Positions 1-11,125 of a DNA stretch of 64,000 nucleotides are shown in pieces. Under the pieces are notes generated by a model. It searched no databases. It saw only the letters and a list, made by a program, of their open reading frames with translations, and had not been told where the DNA came from. The stretch comes from Limnephilus marmoratus (Eukaryota > Arthropoda > Insecta > Trichoptera > Limnephilidae): contig OU862927.1 in the NCBI GenBank assembly GCA_917880885.1, forward strand, positions 18,679,450 through 18,743,449. The letters run 5' to 3'. The translations under genes were made by a program, and so were the position numbers. Positions within the stretch are counted from its first letter, which is position 1. Each line of letters starts with the position of its first letter.

Positions 1-1983
1 TCTGAAGTACCTTTAACTCGCAGCTCCCTGAATACCACTGACGACTTCTTAAAATCCCATAGCGAGAGCATTTCTATCTCGCGCCAGGCTTATGACAAAA
101 GCAATACATCCCCATTTCCAACTGCTCCCATTACTCAAAAGATATCAAGAGCTTCCTCTCCACCATCTACCATCGCCTTAAACATTCATGAGTCTCCAAA
201 ACATAACATGCATTCTCGTATACCGAATCCACACCATTCTCAGAGTAAGTCTTCTAATGTCTCTAACCTTCTCCAATCAAAGACTCAGAATGCTCCTTCT
301 TCAACTATTCATAAAGCTACACCAGAAAGTGGACAATTTTCTCACCAATCTACGGTGGCTCCTGTCAGCTTATCTCTCTCCAAACAATCCTCTTTGGACA
401 ATAATTCAATTTCTTGCCAGCCAAATATTCCTTTCTCTTCCCCATTAATACTAAATTCATCCCAATCTCCTAAACATAACACTCTTCTGAAGTCAAGCAT
501 TCAACAACCTTCGAAATTGCCGTACTCTGATTTTTCTGCAGTCACTCACCAATCACACATTGTTTCAAATGACATCATCTCAACATCTCTCCAATCTCCA
601 AAACATCATATTACTCCAGGATCAACTATTTCAAAATCTCAATTGCCTTATACAGAACCAGCCAAAGCTCAAAGTGCGTATCAATATAATATTGATTCCG
701 AACTTCAAAAACTCCCGCAGAAATTTAAAACTGAACCAGTTTGTATTCCTCATCCGCCTCCTAATATACCCTACAGTTCACCAACTTCCATAGCGGTGAA
801 TACTCGCCAATCTGCGAGACGAATGACGATAACTTCAAAACCAATTATTCCGACATCTCTCCAATATCAAACTATTCCTGAAGCTGCACAATTTCCGCAA
901 TCTCTTATTACTTCAGAAACAGCACAATTTGCTCAACAGTTGCATAAAACTGCTATTCAAAGCTCTCACCAGATACAATCTGCTCCAGTAAGTGATCAGT
1001 TTGCTCAACAATCTTTCACCGCTACTCTTCCAACCTCCCAACAACCTCATACTGTTCTCGTGAATGCACAATTCTCTCATCTACCTAGCATTGCTAATAT
1101 TTCAAACACCCACCAATCTCATACTACTCCAGAGCCTGCACCAATTTCTCATCAATCATACGCCGCTGCTTTTCCAAACTCTCAACAACCTCAAAATATG
1201 AATTACACCCCTCCGTTTGTCATCATTCCCAATACCTATCAGCCAATACAATCTCATTCTGCAAATACTATCAGTTCTCATCAAACCGCTCCCGTAAATA
1301 TACAATTAACTCATCAATCTCTCGTTAATTCACAAGTTGCTCAACAAGTTCATGGAGGAGTTCTTCAAACCCCCCACACAAACTCTTTAAACTCGCAAGT
1401 TTTATCCCAGCAATCTCATACCAAATCTTTAAGCTCACAAATATTATCCGTGCAAACTCACGCTTCTCTTGAAAACGCGCAGTTGGCTTATCAGTATCAA
1501 TCTCTCGGCAATGGAAGCTCGACTCAATCCCACACTTCTCTCGAAAACGCTCAGCTATCTCATCAGTATCAAACTGTAGGTCACGCAAGTTCAAATCTAT
1601 CGCACACCTCTCTGGAAAATTCACAGCTGTCTTACCAGAGTCACCCGGCCAATCAGACCATGTACAGACCTGCAGACACCTCCCAGCACTCCGAAAGCTC
1701 GAGTCCAGAGTGTCCCCTCCTGTCCCCGGTAGCTCGGGCCCCCTCGGCCTCGCCTGACTTCCCTGACCTAATGTTCTCGGTACTAGTGCCCGCGCCCCGC
1801 CAGCTCACCCTGGAGCGCCAGCTGAACAAGAGCGTGCTGATAGGCTGGACGGCTCCCGAACCGCACACGCAGGCCCCCGCGCAGATCGACAGCTACCACG
1901 TCTATGTGGACGGGGTGCTGAAGACCACTGTCAAGGCGACCGAGAGGACGAGGGCTCTCGTTGAAGGGGTGGACTCTAACAGG
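1..1983 (+). CDS. Rbp: RIM-binding protein, internal exon: disordered region and first half of FN3-1 (5' end outside window)
   Basis: The frame is open from base 1 with no upstream stop, so the exon begins before the window; the first ATG (208) is internal. About 590 codons are low-complexity, rich in Ser, Gln, His, Thr and Pro, with near-repeats of SLENAQL-xx-QYQ around 1465, 1540 and 1609. From about 1780 the sequence becomes GC-rich and ordered: VPAPRQLTLERQLNKSV, then DSYHVYVDGVLK and LVEGVDSNR, the first half of a RIM-BP fibronectin III domain. The exon ends at AGG|GTAAGT in phase 0, and the next exon starts PHRISVRSVT, completing the domain. In the family this protein tethers calcium channels and RIM at synaptic active zones. 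The identification rests on the three FN3 pieces plus the SH3 downstream; the disordered part alone would not be recognisable. Confidence 0.93.
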
Positions 1984-2758
1984 GTAAGTAAAACCAATTA
2001 TTCTCTCGTTTTCCATTTCTAGCTTTCCGTTGCATCGAACGAACCTTCCAGTTGGCTTTGATTATAATTATTATAATCAAAGCAACCTAGCTAATTATTG
2101 GCTGGCTAATACAGTATAGGCCAAGACCTTATCTTCAGTAGGTACTAATTGGTGACCTCATTTGATTATAAAATATATATATATAAAACGAGGGATTTTA
2201 GATGCAGTTTTGAAGCAATTTTTTTGCAATTATATGCGAGTTAATGGTAATCTTTTCAAAAATCATTTTGTTTTCTTTGCTATGAAATATGATAAAATGT
2301 GAAATGAAAAAATAAAAATGATAAAAAAAGCATTTTGGTGTGCGTAAATTCTAATTACACACTACCCACTTACATTATTTTTATCTCGAAACATAATAAA
2401 TTTTAAATGCTATTTTCGGCCTTAGTAAGATTCTTAATCTTGCCATAAATAATCTCCAACAAAGAGCTGCATAAAACTGCGTTTAAAGTGTAAGCAAGTC
2501 TCCAGGCGGGTAGGAAGCTAGTTTAGATAATCTCTTTTTTCCCACAGCTCCTTCAAAGAAGAATTCTAGTGAGGGTTTAGCGCGAGGGTGTGAGCTTTTA
2601 TTCAGATGTTGTTACAAAGAAAACAGAATTTCTTTGAAGGCAGGCTTACTGTTTCTAGCGTCTTCACGGAATAAGCTTCCTAGAAAATGGATAAGCTATT
2701 TCCTTCAGTATAATATTGCTTCATTATAAAGGTGTTCTGAAAATAATTTATTTTACAA
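1984..2758. other. Intron 1, start: no recognised element
   Basis: AT-rich intronic sequence after the donor at 1984. A short palindromic ATTATAATTATTATAAT tract lies near 2058-2082. No coding, RNA or repeat match to the rest of the window was seen. Confidence 0.6.
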
Positions 2759-3097
2759 CTAGATGAACCGAGGAACTTCGTACCGCCTCAGAATCAATAA
2801 ATGTTGTGCTAACTTATTAGCTGAATTAAATTCATTATTTTAAATTCAGTAATTAATTTTTTGACTTGATCAGAGATGGCGTTGTGTACGAATTTATAAT
2901 TTTTGAGATTTTCTTACTTTTCCACTTACATACGGTAATTGCGTTTCATTTTCTTTATACATGTGAGGGAGATTTTTTATAATTATTGTTTTTTTTCCTT
3001 TAGAGGGGTGCAGACATACGTTCACCGTTTGTCCCATTTTCAGCAGTTGACATTTAGTGCGTAAGAAAAGGGGAAGCATTATATATTACGTCTAAGA

Positions 3098-4455
3098 ACA
3101 AATATATTTCAATAAACATATCGACCACATAGTCACTAATGCATCTTCTATGCGTGGTTTCATAATCCGTTCCTGTAATTAATTCAAAGATCTTATTACT
3201 TTCAAAACACTATACTTCTCATATGTTCGTAGTATCCTTGAATACGCATCTCAAATGTGGAACCCAGGCTACGCAATACCCAAAAATAGAATCGAAAGTG
3301 TTCAAAATAGATTCTTAAGGTACCTTAACTTCCGCTCTTTTCGATCTCACGTTAGTGATGAAGACTCTGCAAAGTTCTTCAATATGCAGACATTAACTTG
3401 CCGAAGAAGTATAGCAGATTCGGTAATGTTATTTTAAATTACCCATAATCTAATTGATAGTCCTGATCTTCTTCAACGTCTATCATTCCATGTTCCAAAT
3501 CGCAACAGCAGACAGTCACTTACTTTTAATCTCCCTCTTTACAAGACCAACTCCAAACAGAACTCATTTATCTATAGATGTGGACTCCGCACCAAGCTAA
3601 ATATATTAATATGCTAGAACAAATTCAGAAAAAGTTCCTTAGGTATATCTATATGCGGATGAATGGAACGTACCCGAGATTCATGCACCATATGGAATTA
3701 CTTGAGGCAACAGATAGATTTAGCTTGGAAACTAGACGTTATGCAAATCTTGCAATTCTTAGTTATAACATAATCCATAATCGTATTGACAGCCCTTTCC
3801 TCTTGGAATGTTATGGCTTATACGTGCCTGAAAATTTCAGCCGTAGACGTCGACACGACTGGTTCAAAATACCATACAGATGTTCTAGCACAGCATAGCA
3901 TGACAAGAGGAATGGTGCTGTTGAACGAAATATCGGAAACACTAGATATATATAACTCTTCTTTAGATAGCCTTAAGATTTTTTTCTATAATAATCATCT
4001 TCCTAGGTGTTAAGACTGTCAAAATGAGAAAATTGTACAGTAATTGGATAAAAAATCTGTTGTACAATTAAAAAAAAAAAAAAAAAAAAAAGATCCACAC
4101 ACTCATTTAACTTAAATTATTACCACATTGACATCTTTAACTCGACTTTACATGACATAAAACGAAAACTCACTAAGCAACATGACTCAAACTAGAAAGT
4201 TTAATCCCTATATATTCCCGTCCTTTGCCTCTTAATCCTAATTCTATGTTCCTCCTCCCCCCTCCCCTTTCATATATTGTAAAAAAATAATAATTTAATT
4301 TAAGAAAACACCCTTATAATATCACACTTTATTAATCATTAACTATCATCAGTGGAAAGTTCATAATTGGCATAATTAACTATCTTACTATTGTTTTATT
4401 GTGTAATCTCAGATCTGCTGTCAACTTTCCCTAAAATAAATAAAATAAAATAAAA
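3098..4455 (+). mobile_element. LINE type 1, 3' fragment (reverse transcriptase C-terminus), itself interrupted
   Basis: Conceptual frames with stops give NKHIDHIVTNASSMRGF, LYFSYVRSILEYASQMWNP and NRFLRYLNF, the C-terminal region after the palm of non-LTR (Jockey-like) reverse transcriptases. The frame breaks at about 3578 and resumes at about 4091 with STHSFNLNYYHIDIFNSTL up to a stop, followed by a 3' UTR and a TAAAATAAATAAAATAAAAT tail at 4430-4455. It is 5'-truncated and dead. A related C-terminus occurs at 41005-41240. Confidence 0.75.
3579..4090 (+). mobile_element. LINE type 2, 3' end inserted into LINE type 1
   Basis: Encodes WTPHQAKYINMLEQIQKKFL, then LETRRYANLAILSYNIIHNR and a frameshifted MTRGMVLLNEISETLDIYNS. 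The same protein is found on the - strand at 44250-46745 (WTPYHQKYIDMLEQIQKKFL). After the stop comes a 3' UTR shared with that copy (TTGTACAGTAATTGGA) and a pure A-tail of about 21 bases (4071-4091). A severe 5' truncation and a poly-A tail are normal for target-primed retrotransposition. Confidence 0.85.
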
Positions 4456-4949
4456 ATAAAAAAAGCAAAACAATCAGCGCATTGACATTTGGCTTTTTTG
4501 AATGTTTGGAATTCTATCACTACTCCATAATATACTTATCACAATACTAATATAGCTCTTTCAAAATATGAGAATTCGTCCCATACAAAATGTATGAGGA
4601 AAATAATTTTCTTCATAATTTTTTTTCGTGAATTTTCCGATGTATTAAAACATCTATTCTGCTATTCGGGGCAGAGACAAATCCAACAAATCAAAGATTA
4701 TAAAAATCGGTCCAGCCGTTCTTGAGTTATAAATGGTGTAACTAACCCGACTTTTTTATATATTAAGATTTTTAAAGAAACACAAACATCCCCGGTTTAT
4801 CAAAACATATAATTGAATTCCTTTTACGATAATAAATAATAATAATATATAGGAAGAAATTTGCATCTATAACTAAAAAATACATGTTGAGTGTTAACAG
4901 TTTACATTGGTTTATAAATTAGCATATAAAGTTAAAAGAAAATAATATA

Positions 4950-5145
4950 CATAGGTCCACGGTGACTTTTTTGTGATTTTATTATTGATTTTTTTTTTAG
5001 TTAAAAACAAACCAATTTTTTTTTTTCGCATGATTGTTTAAGTTTTAAATTGTAAAAAAAAATGTCACAGGAGATCAAAACATCATTTACATTTTTTACT
5101 CTAAATAATATCAGGAAACACTGGTTAAAGTAAGTCAAGTAGGGC
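4950..5145 (-). repeat. LINE-tail-like repeat shared with 38945-39070
   Basis: On the - strand, ACTTGACTTACTTTAACCAG and the following 120 bases (ending with CACCGTGGACC) correspond to 38951-39070 on the + strand, where they follow a LINE C-terminal open frame. Probably the 3' UTR of the same LINE family, without its coding part here. Confidence 0.55.
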
Positions 5146-5334
5146 CGGTAATACCCTGTACAGTTATGTATATACATTAGTTAAAAAAATATATTATTCC
5201 CATACTTGTGAAGGCGTGTACCGCCATCCTGGAATAATTTATTGGATAATAACACCCCTGCCATAGGTCACGTAACTCTTGGACAAACTCAGTGGCGTAG
5301 CAAGGGGGGGCGGTGGGTGCAGCCCGCTCCGGAT

Positions 5335-5512
5335 GCCACCCGATGGGGAGTGACACCCAATGGGGGTGACACCCGATGGGGGTGACACCCGATGGGGGTG
5401 ACACCCGATGGGGGTGACACCCGATAGGGGGTGACACCCGATGGGGGTGACACCCGATGGGGGGTGACACCCGATTGAGTTGACACCCGATAGGGGTGAC
5501 ACCCGATAGGGA
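5335..5512. repeat. 16-bp minisatellite (GATGGGGGTGACACCC)n
   Basis: About eleven near-identical copies, some with one G or T changed. It produces repetitive open frames in several phases on the - strand, none with protein character. Directly upstream (5219-5275) is a short piece sharing TTATTGGATAA and CTGCCATAGGTCAC with 6450-6486. Confidence 0.9.
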
Positions 5513-5519
5513 CCCAAGG

Positions 5520-6400
5520 ATATTGTCACAAAAATATTGTACACATAATCACGTTCTGTTATTTATATTTTCGTAGTGTATGGCGAGTGTCCCGTAACGG
5601 GAGAATTTTGTATCCCTGAAATTCCCCTCCCCCCTCCCTCCCTTAGAACAGACCAATTTTTTACACATTTGACTAGGTAGTAATGTTTTTATGAAGTTGA
5701 AATTTGCGTTTTGAATTTCTCAATGTCAACTTTAATGTTCTTTAATGTAAAAAAAAATTTAAAAATCGATATCAAAAGAATATTTTGTAAATTTGGCCGT
5801 CAGCGGAGAATGACAAACTCTACATTGTCATTTACTCTTGTCATGAAAAATATAATTTGAAAATAATTCCACACTCCTACATATTTCATGACAATAGCGG
5901 CAAAATATTGCTATTGTTATAAAGTGAATATATAGTAAAGCCCGATGTACATACATGCTTTCCACGTAATTCATAACAATAATGGCAAAATATTACTATT
6001 TTTATAAAATGAATACACAAAGTAAACCCGGCGAGATGGTGGTGGAAAATTGTTACACAGAGAATAGACAATGTCACACAATTCAGTATCTATTTAATGA
6101 AATTAATATTATTCATTACGAGCATTATGTTACTGTTATCAATGTAATAAAAAACCAAAAAAATCTTGGAAATAAACTTTTAATCATAGAAACAAGGCTT
6201 TGAAACTTAATGTCTAAAAAAATCAACAAAATGTTGGCTTCTTCTAGCAAAATCAAAGTTAAATATAACAATTATCAGTCTTCAATTGTTTAAATGATCC
6301 TTTTATGAATCTACTAAGAAAAACAATTAAGGAAACAGTCGAAAACACTAATTAACATCATCATTATTGCTACAATCCTCTCAGAATTGTAGCAATATCT
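5520..6400. other. Intron 1: no recognised element
   Basis: AT-rich. Two segments about 80 bases apart (near 5905-5985 and 5985-6035) resemble each other loosely (CAAAATATT-x-CTATT, TATAAA-x-TGAATA). No gene signal. Confidence 0.5.
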
Positions 6401-6404
6401 TTAA

Positions 6405-6752
6405 TCTTTTCAATTTGGGAGGCGGGAATGGGTACCGCCGCCCCGGGAACCTTTATTGGATAACCAACACCTCTGCCATAGGTCACCCCAAGTGGTTCGC
6501 TACGTTTGGTGATTTAGCAGGTGTGCCGGGTTCATGGGGTGAGGTTTGTCTAGGTCTTGGAGGCGGATGACCAGGACACTGAACCTCAGATTCCTACCTA
6601 CCCCTTAAACCCCTTTCCTTCCCAGAACTCCCCTCTCCTTCCTTTCCTTTAAAAACCCTCCACCCAGCATCCCCAAAGATGACATAGGCCCTGAGGGAAA
6701 TTATTTTCCTTAGGGCCTCATATGTAGAGCTCACGTAAAAAAAAAAAATTGT
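6405..6752 (+). repeat. LINE-tail family T, copy 1
   Basis: Non-coding element: TTATTGGATAACCAACACC, TTCATGGGGTGAGGTTTGTC, a C/T-rich block, then CCTCCACCCAGCATCCCC, AGGCCCTGAGG and CCTTAGGGCCT, ending in an A-tail at 6740-6748. The last 110 bases match the 3' end of the LINE at 28440-29185. This is either a truncated or rearranged LINE, or a SINE using that LINE's tail. Confidence 0.75.
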
Positions 6753-7259
6753 ACACCGAATACGGGCATGGGTAATAATTACCTTTTTCAAGTTTTAGCA
6801 CGTGTAGCTCACAATGCGGCTAATGCCATACTGATTTCGCGCCAGAAACTTGTCGAGGCACTCAATAACTCCAGCTACTGAGAAAAGCGGCAACGTCACA
6901 TAAATAGTTTTAAAATTATAGGCAAACTTAAAAAGTGCGGGTAATCTTGACCCAGCCCCTATCTCGCCGGGTTTTAAGTGTGATATACACGCTTTCCACG
7001 TATCCATTGAACAACCAAATGCCAAAGGTGGTCGCTCATTCTATTTCTGAATACACAGAATCCCTATTCAGTTGTTATAATACGTCCGCGTTCAGCCCAC
7101 ACATCAACAGCATCCCATATTGTGGATATGCTTTATCCCATATTGTGAGAACCTACTTACTTATCCCACGAAATAGATGCCTGCTTTATATTATTATCAT
7201 GTTTTAGGAGTAGGTAGTTACTTCTTTTACTCACTGTAGAAAAAAAAACATTACTATTG

Positions 7260-8210
7260 TTACAGTTTTTTGTTATTTTTAAGTCTTTCAAGGGCCGGCT
7301 TCCCGCATTTCTACCGATTTATTACATATTTTCCTTAAGAGCGTTTAACCAGCCTGCGGCCGAAAATCCACATTTCGTCGAAAGTTATTCTGACGATCGT
7401 ACAGGGCGGTTCAAATGAGAAAAATTAATTATTATCCGTACCAGCTTTTTAAAATTATAACCCAATATCGATTTTATTTCATTCCAAATTTGCTTTAATT
7501 TATACCTACATCCAAAAATGCTGAAAGGCGCGATGATAAAACTATTAAAATAATGTATTTTTGTAATTGTTTTTTGATTATAAGAATTTATCGTTTTTCG
7601 TTTTTTTTATTTAATTTATCGTTTTTCAATAATTTCTAAGTTAAATAAGAATGTAAAAAAAATGAAATATAGTAGTTTATAAGTGCGCAAATAAATACAC
7701 AAACTGACCTATTTTCGTCAAGAAACACATGTACATATATATTTTTTATGATTTTATTTAAACTAAAATTAACATTTTGAAACATGCATTTCCCAGATAA
7801 TGTATTGATTTATTTTACTGCATGAATATATGATTTGAAATGGGTGTTGTAAAAAACAAAATCTTTTTTGAAAATTTAACAAATCTGCCAACGACCTATG
7901 GTATAACCTTATTAAACTAAAAATAAACATTTTTTCTCAAAATACATACCTTTCCTAGATAAAAGAACAATCTTTCGAAATCAATTTATATTTTTTTGTG
8001 GAAAAGAGTCAATACGTCTAAAATCTGATTTAAAAATGACATACAAGGTTTTCTCTGGTTATACTCTCTTAAACTAGGTTTTGAAGATCTCAAAAAATAT
8101 ATATTATTTTTTAAAGATAATATCTATACATTCCCAAAAAAAAAAATGCGAAGTGCGCTCCGAAAATTATTATAAACACGTTTTATTAATATTAATTCGA
8201 AAAATGTATT
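7260..8210 (-). repeat. Dispersed repeat family B, long copy
   Basis: About 700 bases of this stretch are the reverse complement of 33845-34520. Shared landmarks are GTTTAACCAGCC at one end, CATGATAAAACTATTAAAAT-like and CAGTAAAATAAATCAA-like internal blocks, and TGACTCTTTTCCAC and TTTTCTCTGGTTAT at the other. Fragments recur at 14385-14600, 21920-22200, 35380-35465 and 36785-37305. No coding capacity was seen; probably a non-autonomous DNA element. Confidence 0.7.
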
Positions 8211-8277
8211 TTATTATTAATTCTTAAATTTGAAATATGAGATTGACAAATACGACGGTTAGACAGAAGGTGGCAAT

Positions 8278-8335
8278 GGCGGAATTGGTAAACGCGCACG
8301 TCCCGGTTAGACGAGAAGTTCTGGGTTTTTTTTCT
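8278..8335 (+). other. Weak tRNA-Leu-like fragment
   Basis: GGCGGAATTGGTAAACGCG resembles the acceptor and D-arm of a tRNA-Leu with an A box, followed by GGTTAGACGAGAAGTTCTGG. There is no complete cloverleaf or B box. Possibly the head of a SINE or a tRNA relic. Confidence 0.3.
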
Positions 8336-8361
8336 GTCTTTTTTTATGCCTTTCCCATATA

Positions 8362-8603
8362 AAATAAAGTTGGTTGTTTGCAGGTGGAAAAATTAATAAG
8401 CAGTAATTGATGAATGAAACACTAGTATATATTGAACTATTTGACAGGTAGGAGATAAGTCAACGTAGCTCAGTGGACAGAGCAGTTGACCGGAAATCAG
8501 AAGGACGCGGGTTCGAGTCCCGTCGGCGGCATGTATCTTTTCACGGAAGATTTTTTCAATGTAGATTAGTGTTTCAGGCTAATAATTATTACTTATAATA
8601 ATT
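8362..8603 (+). repeat. tRNA-derived SINE family S2, copy 1
   Basis: A tRNA-like core (8463-8531) has the A-box region TAGCTCAGTGGACAGAGCAG, an anticodon-arm-like TTGA/TCAG hairpin with loop CCGGAAA (anticodon position reading GGA, but C instead of the universal U33), and the B box GGTTCGAGTCC. It is flanked by about 100 bases upstream and 70 downstream that recur at 47680-47920. The flanks and the second copy show it is a mobile repeat and not a functional tRNA gene. No clear target duplication is visible here. Confidence 0.75.
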
Positions 8604-8609
8604 GTTCCT

Positions 8610-9160
8610 TTTTTTATTATTTTTTGACACCAGTTATGGAAAATCAGACAAAAAATGGCTTTAGTCAGTATAATACTATCTATTCTTTTTTTGGTCTGCG
8701 TGGGTGTAACGTTGAATTATTACTTGGGGCCGAAGCTCGAAAGCGACGAAACCTGAAACCACTGAATGCAGTCATGAGTAATGCTTTGCTGAAGAGACTG
8801 AAATTACCCCTCAGTAAACACGAGAGGCTAAAACTCTTTCGTGTTTAATGCAAAAAATGTTCGGAATGATGTTAGTTATATTATTGACTTTTTTATTTTT
8901 AACTTGGTGCCCATCGCTATGGAAACATCACGATGGGCAGCAAGTTGATAAAATATTATTTTTTGTAACTTTTTATAACTTCTTTAGCACGGTTGTGATT
9001 TGAAACTCGAAAAAACGACTCTAAAAAGAGGCAAAAATATACATTTATAGCATTTAGCCTGCGAGAGAATGAGATAGAATAATCGGTCTCCTCTTTGTGC
9101 GGTGTTTCGTAGCCTCCCCACTCTTATCTCTACATCTTCTCTACATCTCTACATATTATA
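8610..9160. other. Intron 1: no recognised element
   Basis: Contains a 74-codon open frame (8624-8848) without family resemblance or codon bias. GGTGCCCATCGCTATGGAAA and CATCACGATGGGCAGCAAG near 8908-8943 form a short imperfect hairpin (CCCATCG / CGATGGG). Nothing else was seen. Confidence 0.5.
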
Positions 9161-9164
9161 AATT

Positions 9165-9758
9165 AAAGTCCCCTGCGTCGTCTGTCTGTCTGTCTGTTCG
9201 CGATAAACTCAAAAACTACTTTTCACCAATAGATAGAGTGTTTCGTGAGGAAGGTTTAGATATGTAATTTGTCAAGGATTTGTGTAAATTGGTTGAAACA
9301 CAACGATAATTGTTAGAAGTGTCGTAAAAAGTAAAGCCGCCTGGGAGATTTCATCAAAAACACTGCCTAATCCCTCTAAGATATAACAAAACAATGTATG
9401 CTGGGATATTCCTCTTTTATAGATCTACAAAAAAGTTCGAGATGGCATACATCAATCTTTTACGGATAGCTTACTATACCCATTCTATCTTCTCAAAAAT
9501 TGGTTACGTGCAATGGGATAATTGGAAAGTTATTTAGACGGATACAGTATTAATCCTTATTAACTTAAATACGTTAGTTACCCCAAGCATTTCATTTACA
9601 TTATTATAATCTTTCACACCATCGTATTATAAATTTAAGTCCTCCGCGGCACCTGTCTGTCTCTTCGCGATAAACTCAAAGAAGGCGGTGGTTACAAAAG
9701 TTGGATTTTACAAAGTGTTTTATTAGCCACAGCAACGCGTGGCCGGGTCAGCTAGTCT
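9165..9758 (-). repeat. Dispersed repeat family C (CTAGCTGACCCGGCCACGCG head)
   Basis: Reverse complement of most of 30060-30975: GTCTGTCTGTCTGTTCGCGA at one end and CAACGCGTGGCCGGGTCAGC at the other. Shared internal landmarks are TTTCACCAATAGATAGA and AAAAAGTTCGAGATGG. Smaller pieces lie at 15285-15400 and 21575-21765. Confidence 0.8.
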
Positions 9759-9764
9759 ACTATG

Positions 9765-10597
9765 GTTTTGGAGACGATTTCAGACTTGTGTTGAATGTTG
9801 AATGGAGGGGAGGCAATTTAAGATAACGCTTGATAGAAGAGAGGATATTTATTTAGAGAGGGACAACCAAAAATATGTGATCTGAAGTTCCCACATCTAG
9901 ACCACAGAATGTGCAATCTGGGGAGTCAAGGATGCGAATTTTAAAAAGGTGAGAAGGAACGGAACAATGTCCGATTCTCATTCGAAGAAGTGAAGAAATT
10001 TATTTTTTGGAAAAATGCGGGAATTTTTGAAACCACGGTTTTGATGGGATAATCTTTTGTATTGAGGCATAGCGGGCACCCTTGGATTGACTAGCAATGT
10101 TCCAATACTCTGTTCAAATATTGCGGGATCTATCTTTGATGATGGAAAAAATATCAGATAGAGGAATATGATTTACGAAGGTAACAATAGGATTGGACGC
10201 TCCTGTTTTTCCAAGGAATCCGCAATATCGTTACCAACTATGCCAACATGTCCAGGAATCCAAATAAGAATTACGGGTTTTCCATAGCTTTGAATGGAGG
10301 CAATCAGCACTCTAATAAGGCATACGAAGTGATCATCAGGATGAAGAAGAGGACAGGATTTAAATTTTTGGAGGGAACTGAGAGAGTCAGAGAGAACAAG
10401 GGAATGTTCATAATTATTTTTGATTATTTGTTTGAGCGATTCAATTATTGCAATGCACTCAGCATAAAATATTGAAAATTGGTTTGAAATTGAATAAAAT
10501 TTTCTATCATTTGAATTATTGTGATAAACGTTAATACCTTTACCACAGTTAGGAGAGTCTGGAGATTCAGAGCCATCAGTAAATGAGTCGTTCAATT
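9765..10597 (-). mobile_element. LINE type 3: RNase H domain and C-terminus (degenerate)
   Basis: On the - strand, 10595-10173 encodes about 140 residues beginning NDSFTDGSESPDSPNC, then FYAECIAIIESLKQI, VLSDSLSSLQ and WIPGHVGIVGNDIADSLEKQ. This is the RNase H fold of Jockey/I-clade LINEs, with TDGS, AE, SDS and GNDIAD at the catalytic Asp/Glu/Asp/Asp positions. Further on are frame-shifted pieces giving RMRIGHCSVPSHLFKIRILD and CTFCGLDVG, a C-terminal zinc-knuckle-like CxxC. The same C-terminus occurs at 63755-63965. It is broken by frameshifts. Confidence 0.85.
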
Positions 10598-11125
10598 TCT
10601 ATATCCGCTATATCAACTTTCACTGATTCGGAGAAAACCGCACAAAACTGTCACATCTCTTGCGTAAATAAAAAATTGCATTTTTTTTTTATATAATGAA
10701 TTGGAGTAATATACATTCGAAAAGTGTTCATTTTTCAAGGTGTATAGAAATATTTAAGTAATTTAGATAAATCAAATGGATATAGCGGATTTTGATACTC
10801 ACTTCGTGATTTGTATGGAATATAGAGGCTTTTGAAACTCAACTGACCTGAGGCCTGAGGGGCGTGTCTCTACACCCGCCATCTTCGCAAAATAACTGCT
10901 CGTGATTGGTTGGATTCCGATAAAGCGGGTTTTGATTGTAACTTCTTGAATGATATAGCGGGTTTTGTTTCTCACTCGCAGTTTTAACATGGTTTTTGGT
11001 CGTGATAAAGGAGGTTTTGAAACTCAATTTTAGATTAGTCTTGTTCCTCGCAAAAATGTGAACAAGATGTCATACTCAGATCATTTGGTCAAAAAATCGG
11101 ATATAGCGGGTATTGAAATTATAGG
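10598..11125. repeat. GATATAGCGG-rich insertion inside LINE type 3
   Basis: Contains at least six irregularly spaced copies of GATATAGCGGGTTTTGA or close variants (10775, 10917, 10954, 11005, 11100 and, inverted, 10600). The outer ends are mutually inverted (TTTCTATATCCGCTATATC and GATATAGCGGGTATTGAAA). LINE sequence lies on both sides, so this is probably a non-autonomous element, but no target duplication could be fixed. Confidence 0.5.

Larger units (their letters stand above)
2759..4770 (+). repeat. Dispersed repeat family A (CTAG-x-TGACCCGG head), split by LINE insertions
   Basis: The head at 2759-3097 (CTAGATGAACCGAGGAAC, then ACTTATTAGCTGAATTAAAT) and the tail at 4456-4770 (AAAGCAAAACAATCAGCGCA to TAACTAACCCGACTTTTTTA) match the two parts of the uninterrupted copy at 29449-30058 in the same order. 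The 1.36 kb between them is LINE sequence. A tail-only copy lies at 33590-33830. This is a non-autonomous element with no coding capacity; its class is uncertain. Confidence 0.75.

Noticed and set aside
188..448. Open frame overlapping the RIM-BP exon in another phase
   Set aside because: Shadow of the 1-1983 coding frame; low complexity and no family features.
8463..8531. Functional tRNA-Ser gene (anticodon GGA)
   Set aside because: Lacks U33, has mismatched arms, and sits in a repeat with long shared flanks (second copy at 47680); classed as a SINE.
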